From Kribbella sp. CA-293567 (GTDB lineage: Bacteria > Actinomycetota > Actinomycetes > Propionibacteriales > Kribbellaceae), in assembly GCF_027627575.1 (NCBI RefSeq), contig NZ_CP114065.1:6324001-6388000 (forward strand): a stretch of DNA of 64,000 nucleotides, in the 5' to 3' direction. A program made the position numbers and the translations under genes. This document shows, piece after piece, positions 33,072-41,864 of this stretch (position 1 is the stretch's first letter; every line of letters begins with the position of its first letter). Below the pieces are notes generated by a model. It had not been told where the DNA came from, ran no database searches, and saw nothing but the letters and a program-made list of their open reading frames with translations.

Positions 33072-35403
33072 TCGACCGCAGTTCTTCGACTCGTGTGACT
33101 CCGTGGCGAGCCGCGAGGTCCTGTGCGGAGCTTAGTTGCGCCGCGGCCTCGGCCGGGCGGCCCATCGCTTGAAGGACCCGCGCCAGGTGCTCCCGGACGC
33201 GGGCTTCGGACTGCCAGGTGCCACGCACCATTTCGAGGGCGGAGGTCAGGTGCTGCTCGGCGCGGTCCAGGTGACCGCGGGCGAACTCGGTACGGCCGAG
33301 ATCCTCGACGGCCTCGGCCACCCCGAAGGTGTCACCGGCAGCGAGGGCCGTCGTTCGGCACTCTTCGAAGAGGGCCAGGGATTCGTCGAACCGTCCGGAC
33401 TCCCGGTATGCGGTTCCGACGGTTCCCAGAACCCAGCGGCGCGCGTTGGCGTCGCCGACCTTGTGCACGAGCTCGACGGCGCGCTCGAACTCGTGATCCC
33501 GGGCGGAGGGCCGTCCTTGTCGGCCGGCGATGATCCCGAGGATCACCCGCCCGTCTGCCTCCACAGCCAGGTCGCCCAGGCGCACCGCACCCGCGATCCC
33601 CCGGTCGGCCGACGCGATCGCCTCCTCGTAGCGCCCGAGTTCGGCGAGATACTCACCGAGGAAGACCTGCCCTTCCGCGGCCATCTCCTCGTACTTGACC
33701 GTTGCCGGTACCGCGAGCGCGGTTGTCATGTGCTCGGCCGCCAGTGGGTAGCGGCCTGCGGCGCCGCAGTGCTGGGCGAGGTCGAACGCCACCAGAGCAG
33801 TCGCCCGAGGGTCGCGGAACGACTGCGCCGCCGCGAGGGCGATGGCGCCCAGCGCGACGCCGTCGGAGTACCGGCGCCGGGCGTGCAGGTAGGGCATCAG
33901 TCCGACGACGATCCTGACCGCCATGGCCTGTTCCTCGGGCGGTCCGGTCGCGGCGCGCCTGATCGCGGCGATGATCTCGTCGATCTCCTCGTCCAGCCAA
34001 ACGTGCAGCTCCTCGAGCGAGGACTCCGGCACGTCCGCAGTCCAGCCCGGTTCGCTCCAGTCGTCCGTCATCGGCGTGACGAACCAGAGCGTCCTGCTCC
34101 GCCACGTCATCGCGAGATACAGCCGCAGTACCCGCAGCCGCGCGGCGTCCCGAGCCGCCTCGTCGGTCAGCTCCGCGGTGGTCTCATCGACGAAACTCCG
34201 GATCAGGTCGTGCATCCGGTAGCGCTGTGGCGCCGGCGATTCCAGCAGGTGCAGGTCGACCAGCCTTTCCAGGCAGTGGTCGGCCTCGGGAACGGAGAGG
34301 TCGAGCACGGCGGCCGCCACCCGAAGATCGAGCTCTTCGCCTTCGTGCAGCCCGAGCAACCGGAAGGCACCGACTGCCCGGGCATCACGCTCGGCCGCCG
34401 CGGACAACGAGAACTCGATGCCGGCCCGGACGTCGAGATCGGCGATCGACAGCTCGTCCAGGCGCCGGCGATCGCTGTCCAGCCGGCCGTTCAAGTCAGC
34501 GAGGCTCCACGACGGCTCGTCCGCGAGCCGGGCGCCCGCGATGCGCAAGGCCAGCGGGAGGCCGCCGCACAACCGCACGATCGACAGCGCGCTGGCCCGA
34601 TCTTCAGCCACCCGGGCCGCCCCGACCATCGTGGCGAGCATCTCCAGCGCCTCCTGGTCCGGCAGCACCTCCAGCGCCACCCGGGCGACGCCGGGCAGCG
34701 AGCTGAGCGTCCGGCGACTCGTGATCAGTACTCCGCAGGTCGATGCCCCCGGCAACAAAGGTGCCACCTGCGCGGCACTGACCGCGTTGTCGAGCAGCAC
34801 CAGAACCCGGCGGCCGGCCAGTGCCGACCGGTAGCGCGAGGCGGCTTCGTCCACGTCGTGCGGATCGTCCGGACCGCGCAGCCCCAAACTCTGCGTCAGC
34901 CGGCCGAGCGCTTCCTCGACCGTCAACGGCCGGCCCGGCCCGAATCCCCGGAGATTGAGGTACAGCTGGCCGTCGGGGTAGCGATCGGCCAGCCTGTGCG
35001 CGACATGGACGGCCAGGGCGGTCTTGCCGATGCCACCCATTCCCGCGATCGCCGACGTCATCACAACGCCCGGCCGTTTCTCCCCGGCCGCGAAGGCCCG
35101 CACGAGCGCGGCCACCTGGCGCTCACGCCCGGAGAAGTCGGCCAGGTCGTCGGGCAGCTGGCGCGGTACCTCGGCCCCGGCTTTCGTCCGTGCTCCCGCG
35201 GCCACCAGTTCGGCCCGCTCGACCTCGCTCAGCGCGAGACCGTCACCGAGCAGCTTCAGCGTGGCCGGGCGGGGATGCCGCCGGCGACCGGTCTCCAGCA
35301 GCTTGATCCCCTCGACGCTGACGCCGGAGACGTCGGCGAGACGCTCCCGCGACAAGCCGGCGGCCTTGCGGAAGCCTCGGAGTACCGGGCCGAAGTCAGA
35401 CAT
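33064..35403 (-). CDS. XRE/NB-ARC/TPR regulator (AfsR-like STAND protein), copy 1
   Basis: The 779-aa protein has the same architecture as the next gene: HTH (1-70), NB-ARC with P-loop GMGGIGKTA, RRVLVLLDNAVS, VLITSRRTLSSLPG, GGLPLALRIAG and MHDLIRSFVDE, and C-terminal TPRs (about 515-755). The first 18 residues are identical to copy 2, and long blocks (VAHRLADRYPDGQLYLNLR) are conserved, while the TPR region has drifted. Copy 1 has Ala after the P-loop GKT; Thr is more usual, but Lys is present, so ATP binding is plausible. Start at 35403 overlaps the SMP-30 gene stop by 8 nt, in the same ATGTCTGA arrangement as copy 2. Confidence 0.92.
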   Translation of the reverse strand: MSDFGPVLRGFRKAAGLSRERLADVSGVSVEGIKLLETGRRRHPRPATLKLLGDGLALSEVERAELVAAGARTKAGAEVPRQLPDDLADFSGRERQVAALVRAFAAGEKRPGVVMTSAIAGMGGIGKTALAVHVAHRLADRYPDGQLYLNLRGFGPGRPLTVEEALGRLTQSLGLRGPDDPHDVDEAASRYRSALAGRRVLVLLDNAVSAAQVAPLLPGASTCGVLITSRRTLSSLPGVARVALEVLPDQEALEMLATMVGAARVAEDRASALSIVRLCGGLPLALRIAGARLADEPSWSLADLNGRLDSDRRRLDELSIADLDVRAGIEFSLSAAAERDARAVGAFRLLGLHEGEELDLRVAAAVLDLSVPEADHCLERLVDLHLLESPAPQRYRMHDLIRSFVDETTAELTDEAARDAARLRVLRLYLAMTWRSRTLWFVTPMTDDWSEPGWTADVPESSLEELHVWLDEEIDEIIAAIRRAATGPPEEQAMAVRIVVGLMPYLHARRRYSDGVALGAIALAAAQSFRDPRATALVAFDLAQHCGAAGRYPLAAEHMTTALAVPATVKYEEMAAEGQVFLGEYLAELGRYEEAIASADRGIAGAVRLGDLAVEADGRVILGIIAGRQGRPSARDHEFERAVELVHKVGDANARRWVLGTVGTAYRESGRFDESLALFEECRTTALAAGDTFGVAEAVEDLGRTEFARGHLDRAEQHLTSALEMVRGTWQSEARVREHLARVLQAMGRPAEAAAQLSSAQDLAARHGVTRVEELRSNV

Positions 35404-36322
35404 TCAGGTCGTACGCCTGCCTTCCGCCGTTGACCGTGGTGAAGAGCGAGTAGAGCGACGTGGTGGCGGTCAGGAAGAGGCGGTTGCGCTTGGCGCCGCC
35501 GAAGCAGAGGTTGGAGACGGTCTCGGGGACCAGGAGCTTGCCGAGCAGGGTGCCGTCGGGGTGGTAGACGTGGACGCCGTCGGCGGCCGCGCCCCAGACC
35601 CGGCCTTCGCTGTCGAGGCGGATGCCGTCGAACGCGCCGTTGCCGCACTCGGCGAACAGCTCACCACCGGACAGTTTGTCCCCGTCGACGGTGAAGACCC
35701 GGATGGTCGCCTCTTCCGTGTCGGTCACGTAGAGCAGGTTGCCGTCGTTGGAGAAGGCCAAACCGTTCGGCCGGTTGAAGTCGTCGGCAACCACGGTCAG
35801 CGTGCCGTCCGGAGCGATCCGGTAGACGTGGCAGCCGCCGACCTCGATCTCCCCCTGATACCCCTCGTAGTCACTGTCGATCCCGTACGCCGGATCGGTG
35901 AACCACACCGCGCCGTCCGCGCCCACCACGACGTCGTTCGGGCTGTTCAGCCGACCGCCGTTGTATCCGTCGGCGAGCACCCGGATCGACCCGTCGTGCT
36001 CGGTGCGCGTCACCCGGCGGTTGCCGTGCTCGCAACTGACCAAGCGGCCCTGCTCATCCATGGTGTGCCCGTTGGTGTTCCCGGCCGGCTCCCGGAACAC
36101 CGACACCTGGTACGACGTCTCGTCCCAGCGCAGGATCCGGTCACTGGGGATGTCGCTCCACACCAGGTACCGCCCGGCCGCCGAGTACGCCGGTCCCTCC
36201 AGCCATCGCCCACCGGTCCACAACCGCTCGAGTCGCGAGTCCCCCCGGATCCCGGCGAAGCGGTCGTCCAGCTTCACCCACTCGGCAGGGACGGTTCCAG
36301 CCAACGGCTCAAGCAGAGGCAT
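35396..36322 (-). CDS. SMP-30/gluconolactonase family lactonase
   Basis: The 308-aa six-bladed beta-propeller has the SMP-30 metal ligands: Glu in WLEGPAYSAAG, Asn in NSPNDVVVGADG, Asn in RPNGLAFSNDG and Asp in LYVTDTEEA. It is predicted to hydrolyse a sugar lactone or related ester. No signal peptide is visible. GAGGAG precedes the ATG. It is the first gene of a unit continuing into the two NB-ARC regulators, through an 8-nt overlap, so the regulators may respond to the same conditions. Confidence 0.9.
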   Translation of the reverse strand: MPLLEPLAGTVPAEWVKLDDRFAGIRGDSRLERLWTGGRWLEGPAYSAAGRYLVWSDIPSDRILRWDETSYQVSVFREPAGNTNGHTMDEQGRLVSCEHGNRRVTRTEHDGSIRVLADGYNGGRLNSPNDVVVGADGAVWFTDPAYGIDSDYEGYQGEIEVGGCHVYRIAPDGTLTVVADDFNRPNGLAFSNDGNLLYVTDTEEATIRVFTVDGDKLSGGELFAECGNGAFDGIRLDSEGRVWGAAADGVHVYHPDGTLLGKLLVPETVSNLCFGGAKRNRLFLTATTSLYSLFTTVNGGRQAYDLNV

Positions 36323-36541
36323 CCGGGACGCTCCTCATCGAAGTACCGACGTTGTCACCCGTGATCGTACGACCGCGAGGCCCCGTCCGCGTTCCACTTG
36401 CTGGACGAAGTGACCAGTCAGTAGACAGTCACCGGCCCGGAGCGCCGGTTCGAGCGGCCGGCCACGCTGGTGTGACATAGAACCTGTCACCCCTGAGGTC
36501 TTGTTGACCCTAGACTCAGCCGGGCCGAAGGGAGTTCAGCT

Positions 36542-38311
36542 GTGTCTGACAGCAAGCGCATCACCAAGGTTCTGGTCGCGAACCGGGGCGAGATCGCCGT
36601 CCGGGTCGTTCGTGCCGCCGCCGACGCGGGGCTGGGCAGCGTCGCCGTGTACGCCGAGCCCGACCGCGACGCCCTGTTCGTCCGGCTGGCCGACGAGGCC
36701 TATTCGCTGGACGGCGCGACGCCGGCCGACTCCTACCTGAACATCGCCAAGATCCTCGACGTCGCGGCCCGCTCCGGCGCGGACGCGGTGCACCCGGGCT
36801 ACGGCTTCCTGGCCGAGAACGCCGAGTTCGCCCAGGCGGTGCTCGACGCCGGCCTGATCTGGATCGGCCCGCCGCCGTCGGCGATCGACTCGCTGGGCGA
36901 CAAGGTGAAGGCCCGGCACATCGCCGAGAAGGTCGGCGCGCCGCAGGTCCCCGGGACGCCGAACCCGGTGGCCGACGCCGGCGAGGTGGTGGCCTTCGCC
37001 ACGGAGTACGGGCTGCCGATCGCGATCAAGGCGGCGTACGGCGGTGGCGGTCGCGGGATGAAGGTCGCGCGCACGATGGAAGAGGTGCCGGAGCTGTTCG
37101 AGTCGGCGACCCGGGAGGCGATCAGCGCCTTCGGTCGCGGCGAGTGCTTCGTCGAGCGCTACCTGGACAAGCCGCGGCACGTCGAGACCCAGTGCCTGGC
37201 CGATGCCCACGGCAACGTCGTGGTGATCTCCACCCGGGACTGCTCGCTGCAGCGCCGCTACCAGAAGCTGGTCGAGGAGGCGCCCGCGCCGTTCATCTCG
37301 GCCGAGCAGCTCGAGACGCTCTACACGTCGTCGAAGGCGATCCTGCGCGAAGCCGGGTACGTCGGCGCCGGCACCTGCGAGTTCCTGATCGGCCAGGACG
37401 GCCTGATCTCCTTCCTGGAGGTCAACACCCGGCTGCAGGTCGAGCACCCGGTCAGCGAAGAGGTGACCGGGATCGACCTGGTCCGGGAGATGTTCCGGAT
37501 CGCCGACGGCGAGGAGCTCGGCTACGACGACCCGGAGGTGTCCGGCCACTCGATCGAGTTCCGGATCAACGCCGAGGACCCGGGCCGCGGTTTCCTGCCG
37601 GCGCCCGGCACGCTGACCAAGTGGCACGCGCCGTCCGGACCGGGCATCCGGCTCGACGGCGGCTACGACCAGGGCGAGACCGTGCCCGGGTCGTTCGACT
37701 CGCTGGTCGCCAAGCTGATCGTCACCGGTCGCGACCGGACCCAGGCGCTGGAGCGGTCCCGCCGCGCGCTGAAGGAGTTCGTGGTCGAGGGGATGCCGAG
37801 CGCCGTGCCGTTCCACGCGGCCGTGGTGAGCGACCCGGCCTTCGTCGGTGACGAGGGCTTCCAGGTGCACACCCGCTGGATCGAGACCGAGTTCGACAAC
37901 CAGATCCCGCCGTACGACGGCGCCGCGGACGTCGCCGAGCAGGGCGAGCGGGAGAAGGTCACCGTCGAGGTCGGCGGCAAGCGGCTCGAGGTCGTCCTCC
38001 CCGCCGGGCTGGGCGCGTCGGGAGCGGCCGCCGCCGGTACGGCGAAGAAGAAGCCGTCCCGGCGCGCGGGTGGCAGCGGCAAGGCCGCCGCCTCCGGCGA
38101 CTCGCTCACCTCGCCGATGCAGGGCACCATCGTGAAGATCGCCGTCGAAGAGGGCGCGACGGTCGCCGAGGGCGACCTGATCGTGGTCCTGGAGGCGATG
38201 AAGATGGAGCAGCCCCTGAACGCCCACCGCCCCGGCACCGTCACCGGCCTGTCCGCCGAGGTAGGCGCAACGGTGGCGGCAGGCGCGGCGATCTGCGAGA
38301 TCAAGGACTGA
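36542..38311 (+). CDS. Acyl-CoA carboxylase alpha subunit: biotin carboxylase-BCCP
   Basis: The 589-aa protein has a biotin carboxylase domain (about residues 5-450): VLVANRGEIAVRVVRAA, HPGYGFLAENAEF, AAYGGGGRGMKVA, RDCSLQRRYQKLVEEAP and FLEVNTRLQVEHPVSEEVTG. An Ala/Lys-rich linker (about 480-515) leads to a C-terminal biotin carrier domain with EAMKMEQ, whose Lys (about 554) is biotinylated. It carboxylates biotin for one or more AccD-type subunits. GTG at 36542 follows AAGGGAG. No beta subunit is adjacent, so it probably serves several. A strong hairpin follows the gene. Confidence 0.95.
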   Translation: MSDSKRITKVLVANRGEIAVRVVRAAADAGLGSVAVYAEPDRDALFVRLADEAYSLDGATPADSYLNIAKILDVAARSGADAVHPGYGFLAENAEFAQAVLDAGLIWIGPPPSAIDSLGDKVKARHIAEKVGAPQVPGTPNPVADAGEVVAFATEYGLPIAIKAAYGGGGRGMKVARTMEEVPELFESATREAISAFGRGECFVERYLDKPRHVETQCLADAHGNVVVISTRDCSLQRRYQKLVEEAPAPFISAEQLETLYTSSKAILREAGYVGAGTCEFLIGQDGLISFLEVNTRLQVEHPVSEEVTGIDLVREMFRIADGEELGYDDPEVSGHSIEFRINAEDPGRGFLPAPGTLTKWHAPSGPGIRLDGGYDQGETVPGSFDSLVAKLIVTGRDRTQALERSRRALKEFVVEGMPSAVPFHAAVVSDPAFVGDEGFQVHTRWIETEFDNQIPPYDGAADVAEQGEREKVTVEVGGKRLEVVLPAGLGASGAAAAGTAKKKPSRRAGGSGKAAASGDSLTSPMQGTIVKIAVEEGATVAEGDLIVVLEAMKMEQPLNAHRPGTVTGLSAEVGATVAAGAAICEIKD

Positions 38312-38340
38312 CCCCACCACTGGTGGGCTTGAACACCCGG

Positions 38341-38380
38341 CGGTGACCTTGAACAGGATATTTCTTGTCCAAGGTCACCG
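38341..38380 (+). terminator. Long hairpin after biotin carboxylase gene
   Basis: CGGTGACCTTG (38341-38351) pairs perfectly with CAAGGTCACCG (38370-38380) across an 18-nt partly pairing loop, followed by TTTGG. It lies 30 bp after the biotin carboxylase stop, and a smaller hairpin (CCCACCA/TGGTGGG) precedes it at about 38313-38328. The poor U-tract is common for GC-rich actinobacteria. Confidence 0.6.
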
Positions 38381-38480
38381 TTTGGTGTCCGCGGTCTCCA
38401 CTTGTGGTGATCCACAGGCGTTTCTCAGGGTTTGGCGGTAGCTTCCCTGCAGGATTGCCGCGAGGTGAGGAGAACTTTGC

Positions 38481-39359
38481 ATGTCCAGGAAGACCCACGA
38501 GCAGCAGCTGGCTCAACGCAAGGCGCAGCGACAGGCCGAGCGGCAGGCTGAACGCGCCAAGCAGCGGAGGATGGTGGCCGCCACCATCGCGGCGATCGTC
38601 GCGGTGGTCGCGGTGATCGGCGGCGGCGTCGTGCTGCTCGCCAAGAACACCGGGAACGACACCCCGGCGGCCGCGGACTCGCCGTCGGCGCCTGCCGCCG
38701 GAGCGGAGAACAAGCCGGTCTCGATCCCGACCGCGATCGCGCCGGCGCCGAAGCGCGCCAAGCCGCTCGCGGCGGAGGTGGACTGCGCCTACACCAAGTC
38801 CGCCGAGCCGGCCAGCAAGAAGGTCAACCCGCCGGCTGACGGCAAGGTCAAAGCCAGCGGCACCTCGAAGGTCTCCCTGAGCACCTCGGTGGGCGACCTG
38901 CAGTTCACCCTGGACAGCGCCCTCGCGCCCTGCACCGTGAAGAGCTTCCTGAACCTGGTCGGCCAGAAGTACTACGACAACACCACCTGCCACCGGCTCA
39001 CCGTCGGCGAGGGACTGCAGGTGCTGCAGTGCGGCGATCCGACCACCGACGAGGCCCGCCAGGGCAGCGGCGGACCGGGGTACAGCTTCAAGGACGAGGT
39101 GTTCCCGGAGCTCAAGTACGGCCGCGGCGTGCTGGCGATGGCCAACTCGGGTCCCAACACGAACGGCAGCCAGTTCTTCGTCGTCTACGGCAGCGCCGGC
39201 CTGCCCCCGTCGTACTCGGCCTTCGGCACGATCGACAAGGCGAGTCTGGACATCATCGACAAGGTCGCGAACGCGGGCGTCGTGCCGGGCGGTGGCGGAC
39301 CTACCGATGGCAGGCCCGCCACTCCGGTGGAGATCAAGACGGCGACCGCCGCCAGCTAG
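38481..39359 (+). CDS. Membrane-anchored cyclophilin-type peptidyl-prolyl isomerase
   Basis: The 292-aa protein has a highly charged N-terminal helix (residues 1-30, KAQRQAERQAERAKQRR), one membrane anchor (about 31-54), an Ala/Pro-rich linker, and an external cyclophilin domain from about residue 125. It contains APCTVKSFLNLV, YYDNTTCHRL, GGPGYSFKDEVF, GRGVLAMANSGPNTNGSQFF and YSAFGTI, the normal cyclophilin core. It probably helps fold exported proteins at the outer membrane face. SD GAGGAG is present. The stop is 3 bp from the convergent GH76 gene. Confidence 0.93.
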   Translation: MSRKTHEQQLAQRKAQRQAERQAERAKQRRMVAATIAAIVAVVAVIGGGVVLLAKNTGNDTPAAADSPSAPAAGAENKPVSIPTAIAPAPKRAKPLAAEVDCAYTKSAEPASKKVNPPADGKVKASGTSKVSLSTSVGDLQFTLDSALAPCTVKSFLNLVGQKYYDNTTCHRLTVGEGLQVLQCGDPTTDEARQGSGGPGYSFKDEVFPELKYGRGVLAMANSGPNTNGSQFFVVYGSAGLPPSYSAFGTIDKASLDIIDKVANAGVVPGGGGPTDGRPATPVEIKTATAAS

Positions 39360-39362
39360 TAC

Positions 39363-40544
39363 TCAGGCCAGTTCGCCGTACTTGCCGCGCGGCCAGGCCA
39401 GCAAGGCGTCGATCTGGACCATGCCGGACTGCTCCAGCAACTGGACCGGTCCTTCGGCGAAGTGGAAGAGGCCCGTGGCGGGATCGCGGGCCTCTTTCCA
39501 TGCCCGGGTGGAGTAGGCCTCGGCGACCGCCTTGTACTTGCGGTCGTGCGAGACGGAGTCCAGGATCAGCAGGTTCTTGAAGTAGATCGCGTTGAACCTG
39601 GTCGGCTGCTTCCACAGCCGGTCCTCGGCCGCGTAGAAGGCCAGCGAGGCCTTCGCGAGTGCCTTGGCGTCGTTCAGGTACTTCTTGTCGCGCGTTGCCT
39701 TGTACAACAGGGTTCCGGCACCCAGCATGACGCCCTGGTTGTAGCTCCACTGGGTCTTCTCGATCGTGCCGGCCAGGTCGATGTGGTCCCAGTACAGCCC
39801 GTTCGGCGCCAGCATGCACTGCTGTGCCCAGGCGTACATCTTCTTCGCCCAGGTCAGGTAGGACTTGTCCCGGGTCAGCAGGTAGAGGTGCGCGCCCAGC
39901 TCGGCGCCCGGGCCGTTGGAGATGGTGTTGCGGTCCTGGCTCCAGGGCGCCTGGGTCCAGTAGACGCCGCCCGCGCACGGGTGGGTGGTGTCGGTGTCCC
40001 AGCCGTGCACGACGAGCGCGAAGATCTCCTTCGCCCGTGCGAGCGACGAGCGGTCACCAGTCCGCTGGTACTGCTGGATCAGGTGCAGCCCGATCCACTC
40101 GTTGTCGTCGTAGAACTTGTCCCCGCCCTGACCGAGCGGCGGCCGCAGGTAGGAGTCGTAGCCCTTCGGCGTGGTGGTCGCATTCCAGTAGGGCTCGTAC
40201 AGGTCCAGCCGGCGCTGGGCCTCCTGGTCGGCCTTGCGCCCGGAGCCGGGGATGCCGGCCAGGTTCTCGGCGGCGACCGCGGCCTGCGAGTAAGGCCAGA
40301 TGTAGGAGTACGGGTTCTGCTGCTCGTTCGGGTACTCCTCCAGCAGCAGTCCCTGTTGGCCGACCTCGAAGTACTTGTTCAGCGCCTGGTACGACGCCTG
40401 GGCCCTGGCCGCCGGCGAGTGCGGTCCACCGGTCACTGCGCCGGCCTTCGCGTCGGCGGCCGGTGTGTGCAGCGCGGCCAGCATCCCGACCGCGAGCAAG
40501 CCGCCGGCGATCCGTTGAGTTGGTATACCAAATTTTCTGCGCAT
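39363..40544 (-). CDS. Secreted glycoside hydrolase family 76 (alpha-1,6-mannanase-like)
   Basis: The 393-aa protein has a signal peptide (residues 1-32, ending ADA) and an (alpha/alpha)6 barrel. The GH76 signature FYDDNEW is at about 144-150; its paired Asp residues (146, 147) are the catalytic acids in characterised members. Further motifs are GVYWTQAPWSQDRNTISNGP and WSYNQGVMLGAG. GH76 enzymes cut alpha-1,6-mannan from fungal cell walls or actinobacterial lipomannan. GGAGGAG precedes the ATG. The palindrome TTGGTATACCAA lies inside codons 6-9. Confidence 0.92.
   Translation of the reverse strand: MRRKFGIPTQRIAGGLLAVGMLAALHTPAADAKAGAVTGGPHSPAARAQASYQALNKYFEVGQQGLLLEEYPNEQQNPYSYIWPYSQAAVAAENLAGIPGSGRKADQEAQRRLDLYEPYWNATTTPKGYDSYLRPPLGQGGDKFYDDNEWIGLHLIQQYQRTGDRSSLARAKEIFALVVHGWDTDTTHPCAGGVYWTQAPWSQDRNTISNGPGAELGAHLYLLTRDKSYLTWAKKMYAWAQQCMLAPNGLYWDHIDLAGTIEKTQWSYNQGVMLGAGTLLYKATRDKKYLNDAKALAKASLAFYAAEDRLWKQPTRFNAIYFKNLLILDSVSHDRKYKAVAEAYSTRAWKEARDPATGLFHFAEGPVQLLEQSGMVQIDALLAWPRGKYGELA
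40520..40531. repeat. Perfect palindrome TTGGTATACCAA in the GH76 signal-peptide codons
   Basis: This 12-bp perfect palindrome lies 13-24 bp inside the GH76 gene. A near copy, GTTGGCATACCAAC, occurs at 40648-40661 at the 3' end of the SpoIID-like gene, 117 bp upstream of it in the reading direction. Together they flank the GH76 promoter region. They could be operators for a LacI-type sugar regulator, but the first lies in coding sequence and the pair may be chance. Confidence 0.3.
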
Positions 40545-40622
40545 CGACTTGCTCCTCCTGGGGCGGCAGCGATTGACATCGATGTCACGTTCTAGCTGGC
40601 CAGGGGTTTCGCCGTCAATGCC

Positions 40623-41864
40623 TCAGCCCGAACCGAGTTGACTCCCAGTTGGCATACCAACCGACGTGGGTTGCACCCCGGCGAACGCGAACCAGGCCGA
40701 TCGCAGGCCCAGTCGGCTCCTGACCTGATCTCCGGTCAGCACGACCTTCCCCTTCGAGCCGATCGCCTCGACCGACAGCACCCGGCCACCTGACGGACCG
40801 ACCTTGGTTCGGCGTACGACCCGCAGACTGCGCAGGGAGCCGACTCCGAAGGCCGCTTGCAACTGCGCGCTGGTCCGGGTGACCCGCCAGGTCACATTCG
40901 GGTTCTTGTTGCCCGGGTAGGCGTCCCAGCCGTCCAGTTTCAGCACCTGGTACGCCGCGTCGCCGTCCGCCGTCGCGCCACCGTTGGAGGACGAGAACTC
41001 GGCCATGATCGGCTTGCTCCGGTAGAGCCGGATCTGCCCGGCCGTGGCCGCGATCGCCGCGTTGGTCTGGGACTTCTCCGAGTTGTAGCCGCCGTACACC
41101 TGACAAGAGGTGGTGTCACACAGGTCGTAGGCCCGCTTCGCCGCACGGTTGCGGTGGTACACCGAATAGGTGCGAGCGGCAACCGACTGGACCTGCAGCG
41201 CGGCCGGCCGCCAGCTCGTCAGGGCTTCGCGCGGGACCACGCCCCGCAGGTAGAGCTCCAGCGAGAGCACGTTGACGGTGTCGAAGTGGGCGCCGGACAG
41301 GTCGGCGGACCGCAGTACGCCGCGATAACGCACGACGGCGCCACTGGGCAGGACCAGCGAGATGACCGTCGGCCCCTCGAACTGCGCCATCCCGGTCAAC
41401 GTCTTCCAGAGCGTCCACTTCTTCGCCTTGGCGTTGTACGAGCTGACCTTGGCGCCGCGTTCGCCGTACGGATCGATCGACCACTGCGCCCGAGTCGATG
41501 CCGTAGGCAACGTAAAGACCTTGCCCGTCTTCAGGTCTCGCAGCCGCAGCTTGTTCGCGGCGACGACCCGGACCCCGTCGGTGGTGTCGGCGCTGATCCG
41601 GATCCGGATCGCCCCGCTCGCCTTGCCCACCGTCGTTCCCGGGTAATAGAAGTCGAGGATCGACTTGGCCGAGCGGCCCGCGATCGCCGCGCCCTGAGCG
41701 CCGTACTGCGACATGCCGCGGCCGTGGCCGAACCCGCGACCGGTGATCGTCTGCGCCGCCTCTGGCTCGGGTGGAGCCACCGCGTACCCCTGTGCGGTCG
41801 CACTGAGCACCGTCGAGCCGAGGAGAACGGCGACGATCGCGCCGCGCCGGGTCGAGAACCTCAT
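40623..41864 (-). CDS. Secreted SpoIID/LytB domain protein
   Basis: The 413-aa protein has a signal peptide (1-28) and the SpoIID/LytB domain. Motifs are GRGFGHGRGMSQYGAQG, YYPGTTVG, LELYLRGVVPREALTSWRPAALQVQSVAARTY, GYNSEKSQTNAAI and EFSSSNGGATADGDAAY. SpoIID proteins are lytic transglycosylases that act on denuded glycan after an amidase removes peptides. The upstream gene encodes such an amidase, and the ATG overlaps its stop (ATGA). Non-sporulating actinobacteria use these domains in wall remodelling. Confidence 0.9.
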   Translation of the reverse strand: MRFSTRRGAIVAVLLGSTVLSATAQGYAVAPPEPEAAQTITGRGFGHGRGMSQYGAQGAAIAGRSAKSILDFYYPGTTVGKASGAIRIRISADTTDGVRVVAANKLRLRDLKTGKVFTLPTASTRAQWSIDPYGERGAKVSSYNAKAKKWTLWKTLTGMAQFEGPTVISLVLPSGAVVRYRGVLRSADLSGAHFDTVNVLSLELYLRGVVPREALTSWRPAALQVQSVAARTYSVYHRNRAAKRAYDLCDTTSCQVYGGYNSEKSQTNAAIAATAGQIRLYRSKPIMAEFSSSNGGATADGDAAYQVLKLDGWDAYPGNKNPNVTWRVTRTSAQLQAAFGVGSLRSLRVVRRTKVGPSGGRVLSVEAIGSKGKVVLTGDQVRSRLGLRSAWFAFAGVQPTSVGMPTGSQLGSG

